DNA of 13,788 nt, taken from assembly GCA_030622395.1 (NCBI GenBank), contig JAUXGF010000012.1, positions 1 through 13,788 on the forward strand, read 5' to 3'. The DNA comes from Calditrichaceae bacterium (lineage in GTDB: Bacteria; Calditrichota; Calditrichia; Calditrichales; Calditrichaceae). A program made the translations under genes and the position numbers. Each line of letters begins with the position of its first letter. The stretch's first letter is position 1. Shown here in pieces: positions 5,198-12,004 of this stretch. Below the pieces are notes generated by a model. The model saw nothing but the letters and a program-made list of their open reading frames with translations. It had not been told where the DNA came from and searched no databases.

Positions 5198-6508
5198 TTA
5201 CGCTTTGACGATTTTATTACGGTTCTCCAAAACGTTTTGTGTAGCGTTGCGCGTATCAACTACAAGCTTAGCGTGTTTCACAACAAAATCCCAGTCATAA
5301 GTAGAATGATCCGTAGAGATAAGCACACAGTCATATTTTGCCAGATTAACAGGCGTCAAATCCACGCTTTTCTTTTTGATATCGTACATGCGCATATCAG
5401 GCAGTTCAGGTATAAAGGGATCGTGGTAATCCACATCAGCGCCTTTTCCCAGCATAATTTCAATCAATTTAAATGAAGGCGATTCGCGCGGGTCGTCAAT
5501 ATCTTTTTTATAGGCGGCGCCAAGAACTAAAATACTTGATCCTTTTATACTTTTGCTGCATTCATTCAAGGCGTCCATAACTTTGCCGACAACCCAGTAC
5601 GGCATTTGAGTATTCACTTCACCGGCTAATTCAATAAACCTGGTATTAATTTCAAATTCGCGGGCTTTCCATGTTAAATAAAAAGGATCGATTGGAATAC
5701 AGTGCCCTCCAAGTCCCGGTCCCGGATAAAACGGCATAAAGCCAAACGGTTTTGTCGAAGCCGCATTAATCACTTCCCAAACATCTATTCCCATACGATC
5801 TAAAATCATCTTCATTTCATTTACCAGGGCGATATTGACGCTTCTAAATATATTTTCCAAAAGTTTAGTGGCTTCGGCAGCCTGACTACTTGATACGGGA
5901 ACCGTTTTTACTATTACCTTTTCGTAAAGCGCAACCGCTAATTGACGGGCATATTCTGTATTAGCTCCCACTACCTTTGGAATAGTATGCGTATTAAAAT
6001 TCGGATTATTAGGGTCTTCGCGTTCCGGTGAAAATCCAACCCAAAAATCGCTGTCGCCTTTTAAGCCGGATTCTTCCAAAACAGGTTTAAGTACTTCTTC
6101 GGTAGTGCCCGGATAGGTTGAACTCTCCAGAACAATAAACTGCCCTTTACGAATATTTTTTGAAAGAACCTTTCCTGTATCTATGATAAATGACATATCC
6201 GGCTCGCGGTGTTTTGTGAGAGGCGTCGGAACGCAAATCAAGATACAATCCACTTCTTTAATTCTGATAAAATCACTTGTAGCCTCAAAAATGTTGGAAT
6301 CTCTGACAGCTTTAACCCTTTTGTGATCAATATGTTTTATATATGATTTACCGGCGTTTAGTTTTTCAACTTTACGTTCATCAATATCAAAACCGATTGT
6401 TTTAAATCCTTTCTCAACAAACTCCATTAATAAAGGCAGCCCTACATAGCCTAAGCCGACTACGCCGATAACCGCTTCATTATTTCTAATTTTGCTTAAT
6501 AAATCCAT
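5198..6508 (-). CDS. wbpA: UDP-N-acetylhexosamine (UDP-GlcNAc/ManNAc-type) 6-dehydrogenase
   Basis: A cytoplasmic NAD-dependent dehydrogenase that oxidises C6 of a UDP-N-acetylhexosamine to the uronic acid, a precursor for O-antigen or capsule. The 436 residues show the Rossmann motif VVGLGYVGLPL at 16-26, the ESSTYPGTT stretch at 128-136, K215 and N219 in AEATKLLEN, the catalytic cysteine C270 in GGHCIPIDPFYL, and the C-terminal domain starting near KGSSILVLGAAYKKD. The GGHCIPIDPFYL form, rather than GGSCFPKD, separates it from UDP-glucose dehydrogenases and points to the WbpA/WbpO/TviB/WecC group. GlcNAc versus GalNAc or ManNAc specificity cannot be read from sequence, so the symbol is tentative. 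GGAG lies 5 nt before ATG. It lies 256 bp downstream of the UDP-glucose dehydrogenase gene and ends at a strong terminator. Confidence 0.88.
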   Translation of the reverse strand: MDLLSKIRNNEAVIGVVGLGYVGLPLLMEFVEKGFKTIGFDIDERKVEKLNAGKSYIKHIDHKRVKAVRDSNIFEATSDFIRIKEVDCILICVPTPLTKHREPDMSFIIDTGKVLSKNIRKGQFIVLESSTYPGTTEEVLKPVLEESGLKGDSDFWVGFSPEREDPNNPNFNTHTIPKVVGANTEYARQLAVALYEKVIVKTVPVSSSQAAEATKLLENIFRSVNIALVNEMKMILDRMGIDVWEVINAASTKPFGFMPFYPGPGLGGHCIPIDPFYLTWKAREFEINTRFIELAGEVNTQMPYWVVGKVMDALNECSKSIKGSSILVLGAAYKKDIDDPRESPSFKLIEIMLGKGADVDYHDPFIPELPDMRMYDIKKKSVDLTPVNLAKYDCVLISTDHSTYDWDFVVKHAKLVVDTRNATQNVLENRNKIVKA

Positions 6509-6538
6509 TTTATCTCCGTTTATTATTTTATAGATGAT

Positions 6539-6587
6539 TGACGCCTGACGCTTGATACTGGATACTGGATACTGGATACTGGATATA
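6539..6587. repeat. heptamer tandem array, GATACTG family (7 units)
   Basis: In strict 7-bp steps: TGACGCC, TGACGCT, TGATACT, three GGATACT and GGATATA. It lies 30 bp upstream of the UDP-HexNAc dehydrogenase start. The same heptamer appears in reverse orientation at 5084-5104 and 12877-12904. Confidence 0.88.
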
Positions 6588-6661
6588 AAATTTCAAGCAA
6601 ACAGCGTCGAATGTCAAGTTTAATTTTATTTTTTGTTATGTCTTTCGGGTGGAATATTAAG

Positions 6662-6728
6662 ACCCACCCCTGCTTGCATCCCGACACTTCGGGGTAACCC
6701 CTCCCAAGAGGAGAATAAGCAATTCCCC
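6662..6728. repeat. CCCCTAACCCC-type element carrying a 24-bp insert, right arm lost
   Basis: ACCCACCCC (6662-6670) and TAACCCCTCCCAAGAGG... (6695-6728) match the continuous left arm, loop and start of right arm of the palindrome at 12777-12819, with few differences. Positions 6671-6694 are extra; read in reverse they end TCGGGATGCAAGCA, and the same segment occupies the same site at 10854-10874. After ATTCCCC the expected rest of the right arm is missing. Confidence 0.75.
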
Positions 6729-6764
6729 ACCCGAGTCTGAGATTTTACTTTTTTTCTGTGTTCT

Positions 6765-8081
6765 TTATATACGACCCACAGAGAAGTAATCGATCCCGAA
6801 TTTTTTCATACGTTTAGGATTATATAAATTACGTCCGTCAAAAATTGCCGCGCTTTTCAGAGTTTCTTTAATCAAATAAAAGTCCGGCTCTCTAAATTCA
6901 TTCCATTCGGTTAAAATAATCAAAGCGTCGGCGCCTTCTAAGGCGTCATATCGTTTTTTGGACAAAATCAGATTATTGCTATCAACATGATTTTTCAATC
7001 TGCGATTTGCTTCGTTCAATGCTTCAGGGTCATGTCCGCTTACTTTTGCGCCTTCGGCAATCAAGGCGTTTATCATAAAAATAGCCGGCGCTTCCCGCAT
7101 ATCATCGGTATTAGCCTTAAAAGCCAACCCCCATATTGCAAATATTTTACCTTTAAGTTCACCGTTAAAATACTTTTTAATTTTATCCATTAAAATAGTT
7201 TTTTGATTATTATTTACTTCTTCAACCGCCTTTAATATTTTCAATATTTTTTTATTTTCTCCGGCTGTTCTTATAATAGCCTGTACATCTTTCGGGAAAC
7301 AAGAGCCGCCGTATCCGACGCCGGGGAATATAAACGACGGTCCAATTCTGCTGTCGGAGCCGATCCCCTTACGCACCATTTCTATATTAGCGCCTACAGC
7401 TTCACACAAATTAGCCATTTCATTCATAAAGGAAATCTTGGTCGCTAACATCGAATTAGCCGCATATTTTGTTAATTCGGCGCTTCTTATATCCATAACA
7501 ATAATCGGCTTTCCTGTACGTACAAAAGGGGTGTACAAATTTCTTAATATTTCGGCGGCTTCTTCATTATCCGTTCCAATAATGACGCGGTCAGGTCTCA
7601 TAAAATCTTCAATTGCGGCGCCCTCTTTTAAAAATTCCGGATTGGAAACCACGGCAAATTCATGATTAGTATGTTTTTTAATTTCCGCCTTTACTTTATC
7701 AGCGGTTCCGACCGGAACCGTGCTTTTATCCACAACAACTTTAAAGCCATTCATATATTTGCCAATATCACGAGCCACGGCTAAAACATACTGCAAGTCG
7801 GCAGAGCCGTCTTCATCCGGCGGCGTGCCCACGGCAATGAAAAGAATCTGGGACACTTCAACGGCATTTTTAATATCCGTGCTAAAAAACAGACGTTCTT
7901 GCTCTACATTTCGTCTAATCATCGTTTTTAGACCCGGCTCATAAATAGGCACTTTACCGTTTTTTAACAGATCAATTTTATTTTTATCTACATCAACGCA
8001 AATTACTTCATTACCTGAATCTGCAAAGCAAGCGCCGGCTACAAGTCCGACATAGCCGCTTCCTACAACCGCTACCTTCAT
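6765..8081 (-). CDS. ugd: UDP-glucose 6-dehydrogenase
   Basis: Converts UDP-glucose to UDP-glucuronate with two NAD+, in the cytoplasm, giving the acidic sugar donor for capsule or exopolysaccharide. The 438 residues are of normal length. Motifs seen: Rossmann VVGSGYVGLV at 5-14, VGTPP at 84-88, STVPVGT at 120-126, SNPEFLKEGAAIEDF at 146-160, K205 in AELTKYAANS, the catalytic C261 in FPGVGYGGSCFPKD, and the C-terminal domain with WGLAFKANTDDMREAP and IFDGRNLYNP. A strong AAGGAG lies 9 nt before the ATG. The kinase gene is 129 bp upstream, with an AT-rich gap free of obvious repeats or terminator, and the second dehydrogenase lies 256 bp downstream across repeats. The three probably belong to one polysaccharide transcript. 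The family includes GDP-mannose dehydrogenase, but GGSCFPKD and the overall pattern favour UDP-glucose. Confidence 0.93.
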   Translation of the reverse strand: MKVAVVGSGYVGLVAGACFADSGNEVICVDVDKNKIDLLKNGKVPIYEPGLKTMIRRNVEQERLFFSTDIKNAVEVSQILFIAVGTPPDEDGSADLQYVLAVARDIGKYMNGFKVVVDKSTVPVGTADKVKAEIKKHTNHEFAVVSNPEFLKEGAAIEDFMRPDRVIIGTDNEEAAEILRNLYTPFVRTGKPIIVMDIRSAELTKYAANSMLATKISFMNEMANLCEAVGANIEMVRKGIGSDSRIGPSFIFPGVGYGGSCFPKDVQAIIRTAGENKKILKILKAVEEVNNNQKTILMDKIKKYFNGELKGKIFAIWGLAFKANTDDMREAPAIFMINALIAEGAKVSGHDPEALNEANRRLKNHVDSNNLILSKKRYDALEGADALIILTEWNEFREPDFYLIKETLKSAAIFDGRNLYNPKRMKKFGIDYFSVGRI

Positions 8082-8210
8082 CTTTTATTCTCCTTATAAA
8101 CTATATATTTGCGATATAATTTGCCGCATAATTATTTATTTAGATTTATTATTAATTAAGAGTAAATGAAAAATCTTACATGCATAAATCTTATTATCAA
8201 TTATTTTTAC

Positions 8211-10490
8211 TTAACTTGAAAAGATTCTGGAAGCCCAATTCTTTTTCTTTTTACCAGGCTTAGAATAGTAATGATGATAATAATAGTAATAATAGGAACC
8301 ATATATCCCGTCCACATCGATACCGTTTATAAGCAAACCTAACAATTTAGAATCAACATTATCTAAGAGCACATTTGCCCTTGTTAATGCGTCTCGATTG
8401 GTTTGCCCGGAATTAACGACTAATATAGTTCCATCAACCTTAGTGCTTAAAATGGCTGCGTCGGTTACAGCAATCACAGGAGGACTGTCTAATATAACAA
8501 TATCATAATCATTCCGCAGTTTCGTAAGCATCTCTTCCATTTTACGGGAGGCGAGTAATTCGGATGGATTAGGCGGCAAAACGCCGCACGGCATGATAAA
8601 TAAATTATCAAGAAATGTTTTTTTAGCTAATTTTTCATAAGGAATGGTTTCCATTAAATAGTTTGTAATGCCTTCGTCCTTATTTAAACCAAAGATAGAA
8701 TGAATAACGGGACGTCTTAAGTCGGCGTCGATTAAAGCAACCTTATTTCCAGTCTGAGCCATAGCGATAGCCAAATTAGCCGCCGTTGTTGATTTACCTT
8801 CTTTTGGCCCTGAACTTGTTACTAATATTGTTTTTATCTGGCGGTCTACTTTACTAAATTGCAAGTTTGTACGCAAAGTTCTATATGACTCTGAAACAGG
8901 CGATTTAGGATCCAAATGAGTGATCAAACGCGCTTCAATTTTTTTACCTTCGATTGATCCGAACTTCTCTAATTTACTTTCCAGTTTTTTCTCATACTTA
9001 TCCATTTCAATTTTAGGAATACTGGCTAAAATATTAAACCCCATTCGTTCCACATCTTCATGGGTTTTGATTGTATTGTCAAAATATTCAATTAAAAAGG
9101 TTAATCCAACGCCTAAGCCTAATCCAATTAAAGCTCCAAGCATGATATTCAATTTTTTCTTTGGGGAAACCGGATAGAGAGGTTCAATAGCTTCATCAAT
9201 AATACGCACATTCTTACTTTGAGCCGCTTCCTGTATCTTAGTTTCCTCTAATTTTTGAGTCATCATAATATAGGTTTGTTCATCTACTTTTCTGCGTCTT
9301 TCAAGCCGCGCTAACTCCAAAACTTTTTCAGGCAGGGATTCCAATTTATTGTTATAGTCTCTAACCACATCCTGCAAAGCGTTAATTTTTGCTGAAACAG
9401 ATTTTACATCAGCGTCAATAGTTATCAATCGGGTGACCAGTTCCTGTGATAATCGGAATGGATCCTGCACCATGCTTGATATGGAAATTTTCTTTGCCTC
9501 TTCCTCAAGTTTCTCTTTAAGCGCTTTTATATTAATATCATAACCCTTGATTTTTTCCTGGAAATGACGCTTATTAGCGGGATCAACTTCCATCTCGACC
9601 GCTATAACATATTTTGTCCGTTCAGCTACTAACTGAGCTAATTCATTCTGCAATGAACTTATATAAGGAGTCGAAATTCCACTCAGGTCTGATGATAAAG
9701 TTTCCTTGCGTTCTTCCAACTTCTCTTCTAAAGAACTCTTCATTTCCAGTTTTGATTTTAACTCAATCTGAGCCTCTTCAAATAAAGCCTCAACTTCCGC
9801 CAACCGATTAATAAGCTCGGTTGTTTCTTCATCTAAGCTGGCTACTTTTTTTCTTTCCTGATACTCACGAAGATGTTCTTCCGATCTGCGTAATTCTTCT
9901 CCTTTTTTAAACAGTTGGGTTTCTACAAATTTCCTTAATTCGTTTATTTCACTGCGATTAGCTTCGGAATTAGCCAGTTGAAATTCATCGGCGATTGTAT
10001 TAGCAATATAGGCGCTTTCAAACGTCGAACCCGCCTTATATTTGATTTCTATAACATCGGTTTCTTTCCTATGTTCAATTTCCATACTCTCCTGTATAAT
10101 ACGCACCATACTGCGCAGCGTTAAATATCCTCCTTCGGCATCAGGCTGAAATATTTGCAGAGAATCTCTTACATCGGAGAGATCAAGCCGTTTAACAACG
10201 CGTTCAGCCAGAGTCCTGCTTTTAAGTATTTCTATTTGATTTGCTATCAGCGTGCTTTGATTGCCAAAGGGATTCATATCAAAAAGCGAACGTTCCATAG
10301 ATCCGTTGCTTTCTATAATAATAGATGTTGAAGCCTCATATACCGGCGATGATGTAAAAGTAAAATAGATAGTTGATAAAAATACAATAATAAAAGAAAT
10401 CACAATAATCCAACGTCCGCGATACATGATTCTCAAATAGTCATTTAACGAAACCTGGGACTCAAATTCTTGCTCATTATTTTCTATCAA
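8211..10490 (-). CDS. wzc: polysaccharide biosynthesis tyrosine autokinase (Wzc-type BY-kinase) with Wzz domain
   Basis: An inner-membrane co-polymerase and tyrosine kinase that controls capsule/exopolysaccharide polymerisation and export. The 759 residues comprise an N-terminal Wzz domain, TM1 about 27-45, a long periplasmic coiled coil (about 180-430), the PVSPKKK motif (440-446) just before TM2 (about 447-467), and a cytoplasmic BY-kinase domain. Walker A is GPKEGKST at 561-568, A' is VALIDADLRRP at 584-594, and Walker B is DIVILDSPP at 663-671. The C-terminus has a tyrosine cluster (Y730, Y733-738, Y741-742) for autophosphorylation, then a basic KPGKKKK tail. Cytoplasmic and transmembrane parts are one chain, as in Wzc rather than CpsC/CpsD. 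The start is TTG: AAGGAG lies 8 nt upstream, and an in-frame TAA overlaps that site, so no earlier start is possible. Confidence 0.94.
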   Translation of the reverse strand: MIENNEQEFESQVSLNDYLRIMYRGRWIIVISFIIVFLSTIYFTFTSSPVYEASTSIIIESNGSMERSLFDMNPFGNQSTLIANQIEILKSRTLAERVVKRLDLSDVRDSLQIFQPDAEGGYLTLRSMVRIIQESMEIEHRKETDVIEIKYKAGSTFESAYIANTIADEFQLANSEANRSEINELRKFVETQLFKKGEELRRSEEHLREYQERKKVASLDEETTELINRLAEVEALFEEAQIELKSKLEMKSSLEEKLEERKETLSSDLSGISTPYISSLQNELAQLVAERTKYVIAVEMEVDPANKRHFQEKIKGYDINIKALKEKLEEEAKKISISSMVQDPFRLSQELVTRLITIDADVKSVSAKINALQDVVRDYNNKLESLPEKVLELARLERRRKVDEQTYIMMTQKLEETKIQEAAQSKNVRIIDEAIEPLYPVSPKKKLNIMLGALIGLGLGVGLTFLIEYFDNTIKTHEDVERMGFNILASIPKIEMDKYEKKLESKLEKFGSIEGKKIEARLITHLDPKSPVSESYRTLRTNLQFSKVDRQIKTILVTSSGPKEGKSTTAANLAIAMAQTGNKVALIDADLRRPVIHSIFGLNKDEGITNYLMETIPYEKLAKKTFLDNLFIMPCGVLPPNPSELLASRKMEEMLTKLRNDYDIVILDSPPVIAVTDAAILSTKVDGTILVVNSGQTNRDALTRANVLLDNVDSKLLGLLINGIDVDGIYGSYYYYYYHHYYSKPGKKKKNWASRIFSS

Positions 10491-10527
10491 TGAATTTTCT
10501 CCTTAAATGTATTTAATTGAAAAAGAA

Positions 10528-10556
10528 AATCTAAATAATTGTTTTAAATTGTTCAA
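10528..10556 (-). promoter_or_regulatory. candidate sigma-70-like promoter of the kinase gene
   Basis: On the minus strand TTGAAC (10551-10556) and TAGATT (10528-10533) are 17 bp apart and lie about 40 bp upstream of the kinase TTG start, in AT-rich DNA. Each box matches the consensus only partly, so this is a suggestion. It sits between the repeat-filled region and the gene. Confidence 0.35.
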
Positions 10557-10589
10557 TCTTTTTCTAAAATGTTTATATGAAAGTAGAAT

Positions 10590-10691
10590 GCCACTAAGAC
10601 ACGAAGAAACAATTAATTTTTAAATACTTAGAGCCTTTTTCCAAAGGGATCCCTTTCCCAAGGGGACTCCTGCGGAGCGGGAGTGGCTACT
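10590..10691. repeat. octamer-type inverted-repeat element, copy 2, split by a 44-bp insert
   Basis: CACTAAGA CACGAAGA, then 28 nt (10611-10638) identical to 28-55. In copy 1 the sequence continues directly to GTGGCTACT (56-64); here GTGGCTACT resumes at 10683-10691, after 44 extra bases (10639-10682). The insert holds a perfect palindrome AAAGGGATCCCTTT (10643-10656) and GGGGACTCCTGCGGAG. The whole gene-free stretch 10505-11162 consists of this element, the hairpin elements at 10725-10948 and a heptamer array; I see no gene in it. Confidence 0.8.
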
Positions 10692-10724
10692 TTCATTGTT
10701 TATTGCGTTCGACAGAACATGATA

Positions 10725-10800
10725 GTTTATATGCGCCAAAGGCGTCTCTTTGGGAAAGTCTTTCAACTCAGCCACTAATCCCGAATTTTCGGGACTTGGA
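10725..10800. repeat. repeat module with 21-bp insert plus CTAATCCC hairpin, copy 2
   Basis: GTTTATATG (10725-10733) and AAAGTCTTTCAACT (10755-10768) are adjacent, with one mismatch, at 12673-12695. Here 21 bases that begin CGCCAAAGGCG separate them. The following hairpin module 10776-10797 is identical to 95-116. Confidence 0.75.
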
Positions 10801-10883
10801 ATTCCCCTCTTGTTGAAGCGAAGCGGAAATCCCGATGTCGGGAGGAGGGGTTACCCCGTATCGGGATGCAAGCAGGGGTGGGT
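10801..10883. repeat. right half of the CCCCTAACCCC palindrome with two inserts
   Basis: ATTCCCCTCTTG (10801-10812), GGAGGGGTTA (10844-10853) and GGGGTGGGT (10875-10883) together reproduce the uninterrupted right arm at 12813-12843, with one difference. Between them lie a 31-bp segment (10813-10843, ending in the hairpin TCCCGATGTCGGGA) and a 21-bp segment (10854-10874, ending TCGGGATGCAAGCA). Confidence 0.78.
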
Positions 10884-10901
10884 TTGCATTTTACATCTTT
10901 T

Positions 10902-10948
10902 CCCTTCCCTGTTATATTAGGGAAGGGTTAGGGATGGGTAAAGAAAAA
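10902..10948. repeat. CCCTTCCCT hairpin module, copy 2
   Basis: Stem CCCTTCCCT / AGGGAAGGG (10902-10910 with 10919-10927), loop of 8, followed by TTAGGGATGGGTAAAG. It matches 133-176 apart from the loop and one base. It follows the other shared modules in the same order as at the left end of the window. Confidence 0.75.
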
Positions 10949-11058
10949 CACAAAACTTTTCCCGAATTACAGGATTGTCCCGACCGACTGGGATGAGTGT
11001 TTATTTAAAAGAGCAGAAATTAAATATTAGTCTCAAACAAAAACCCAAAACTGAAATA

Positions 11059-11100
11059 ATTCCTAATTCCCAATTCCTACTTCCTACTTCCTACTTCCCA
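11059..11100. repeat. heptamer tandem array, CTTCCTA family (6 units)
   Basis: Units in strict 7-bp steps: ATTCCTA, ATTCCCA, ATTCCTA, CTTCCTA, CTTCCTA, CTTCCCA, then decaying copies to about 11114. It has the same orientation and similar unit order as 267-371 and 1980-2028. It lies 62 bp downstream of the phosphatase stop codon. Confidence 0.88.
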
Positions 11101-11162
11101 TTTCCTCTTCCCCACTCCTAAACTTATCCCAAATTTTAGAATCAGATTTAGAAACAAAAAAC

Positions 11163-11984
11163 CTATATACCTCTTCGGAACTTTTTAAAATTTATAAAGA
11201 ATTTATTTAACCAATTATTACTTATTTTATTCTCATCTAATTGTTCCTGAAAAATCGGCTCGCCTGAAATTGCTTTACCGGGATTGATAATAAAAAGTTC
11301 ATCGGCGTATTCCGTTGACGCTGTTTCTTTAACCATATTATATGATTCATTAATTGAATCATAGCTGCGATATTCAAGGTCGTGCGCATCCGAAGCCGCA
11401 AAATGTAAGACCTTTGCTTCGAGTAATTTTTTAGTAAAATCCGCTGCCTTACTTCCGAATTGACCGGTTAAGCTGCCTGCATTCATCTGCATAAGGCAGC
11501 CCTGATTGTACCAGGTAAAAATTTTATCCAACGCTTTACGCAAATAAATATAGCGTTCCGGATGAGCTAAAATTGGAACCAGTCCGTTTAAACGGCATTG
11601 AAAAATAAAATCACCAACCCTGTCCGGAAAATCAAATAACGGCAATTCAAAAAGCAGATATTTTTTATTATTGTTAAAAGTTGACCAAGGCCTGTCCAGC
11701 CAATCATAAATGTGTCTGCTGTAAAACAATTCCGAAGCAAGCGAAATTTTGACCGGAATTTTTTCAGCTAAAACCTTCTCCTTTAATTGAGAAAAATTAT
11801 TAAGTATGCGTTGGCTTGTTTTTTTATTTATCAACTCCGTTACATGAGGCGTCGCCAATAAATGACGTATATTAAGAGAAGCCGCCTGTTCAAGCATCTC
11901 TAACGATTTTTTAATATTTTCCGCGCCGTCGTCAACGTCAAACAAAAAATGAGAGTGAATGTCTGTAAAAGAGACGTCTTTCAT
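11163..11984 (-). CDS. PHP-type protein-tyrosine phosphatase (CpsB/YwqE family)
   Basis: A predicted manganese-dependent phosphatase that removes phosphate from the tyrosine cluster of a BY-kinase, in the cytoplasm. The 273 residues carry the CpsB/YwqE signature DIHSHFLFDVDDG at 8-20 (H10, H12, D18), LATPH at 43-47, SELFY with E85, LAHPERY at 139-145 (H141) and ASDAHD at 197-202 (D199, H201). It is slightly longer than the usual 250-260 residues because of a C-terminal basic tail (KFFINFKKFRRGI). The ATG lies 20 bp after the lolA stop, with GGAG about 11 nt upstream, so it is cotranscribed with lolA. The probable target kinase is the next gene, across a 672-bp gap. CpsB-type phosphatases are best known from Gram-positive capsule loci, where the kinase is split; here the kinase is a single Wzc-like chain. 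Confidence 0.9.
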   Translation of the reverse strand: MKDVSFTDIHSHFLFDVDDGAENIKKSLEMLEQAASLNIRHLLATPHVTELINKKTSQRILNNFSQLKEKVLAEKIPVKISLASELFYSRHIYDWLDRPWSTFNNNKKYLLFELPLFDFPDRVGDFIFQCRLNGLVPILAHPERYIYLRKALDKIFTWYNQGCLMQMNAGSLTGQFGSKAADFTKKLLEAKVLHFAASDAHDLEYRSYDSINESYNMVKETASTEYADELFIINPGKAISGEPIFQEQLDENKISNNWLNKFFINFKKFRRGI

Positions 11985-12004
11985 ATTATCCGTAATCTCC
12001 GCGC

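Noticed and set aside
10505..11162. Remnant insertion sequence or transposase gene in the 658-bp gap
   Set aside because: All frames are short and repeat-derived; no transposase, RAYT or reverse-transcriptase motif and no matched long terminal repeats.
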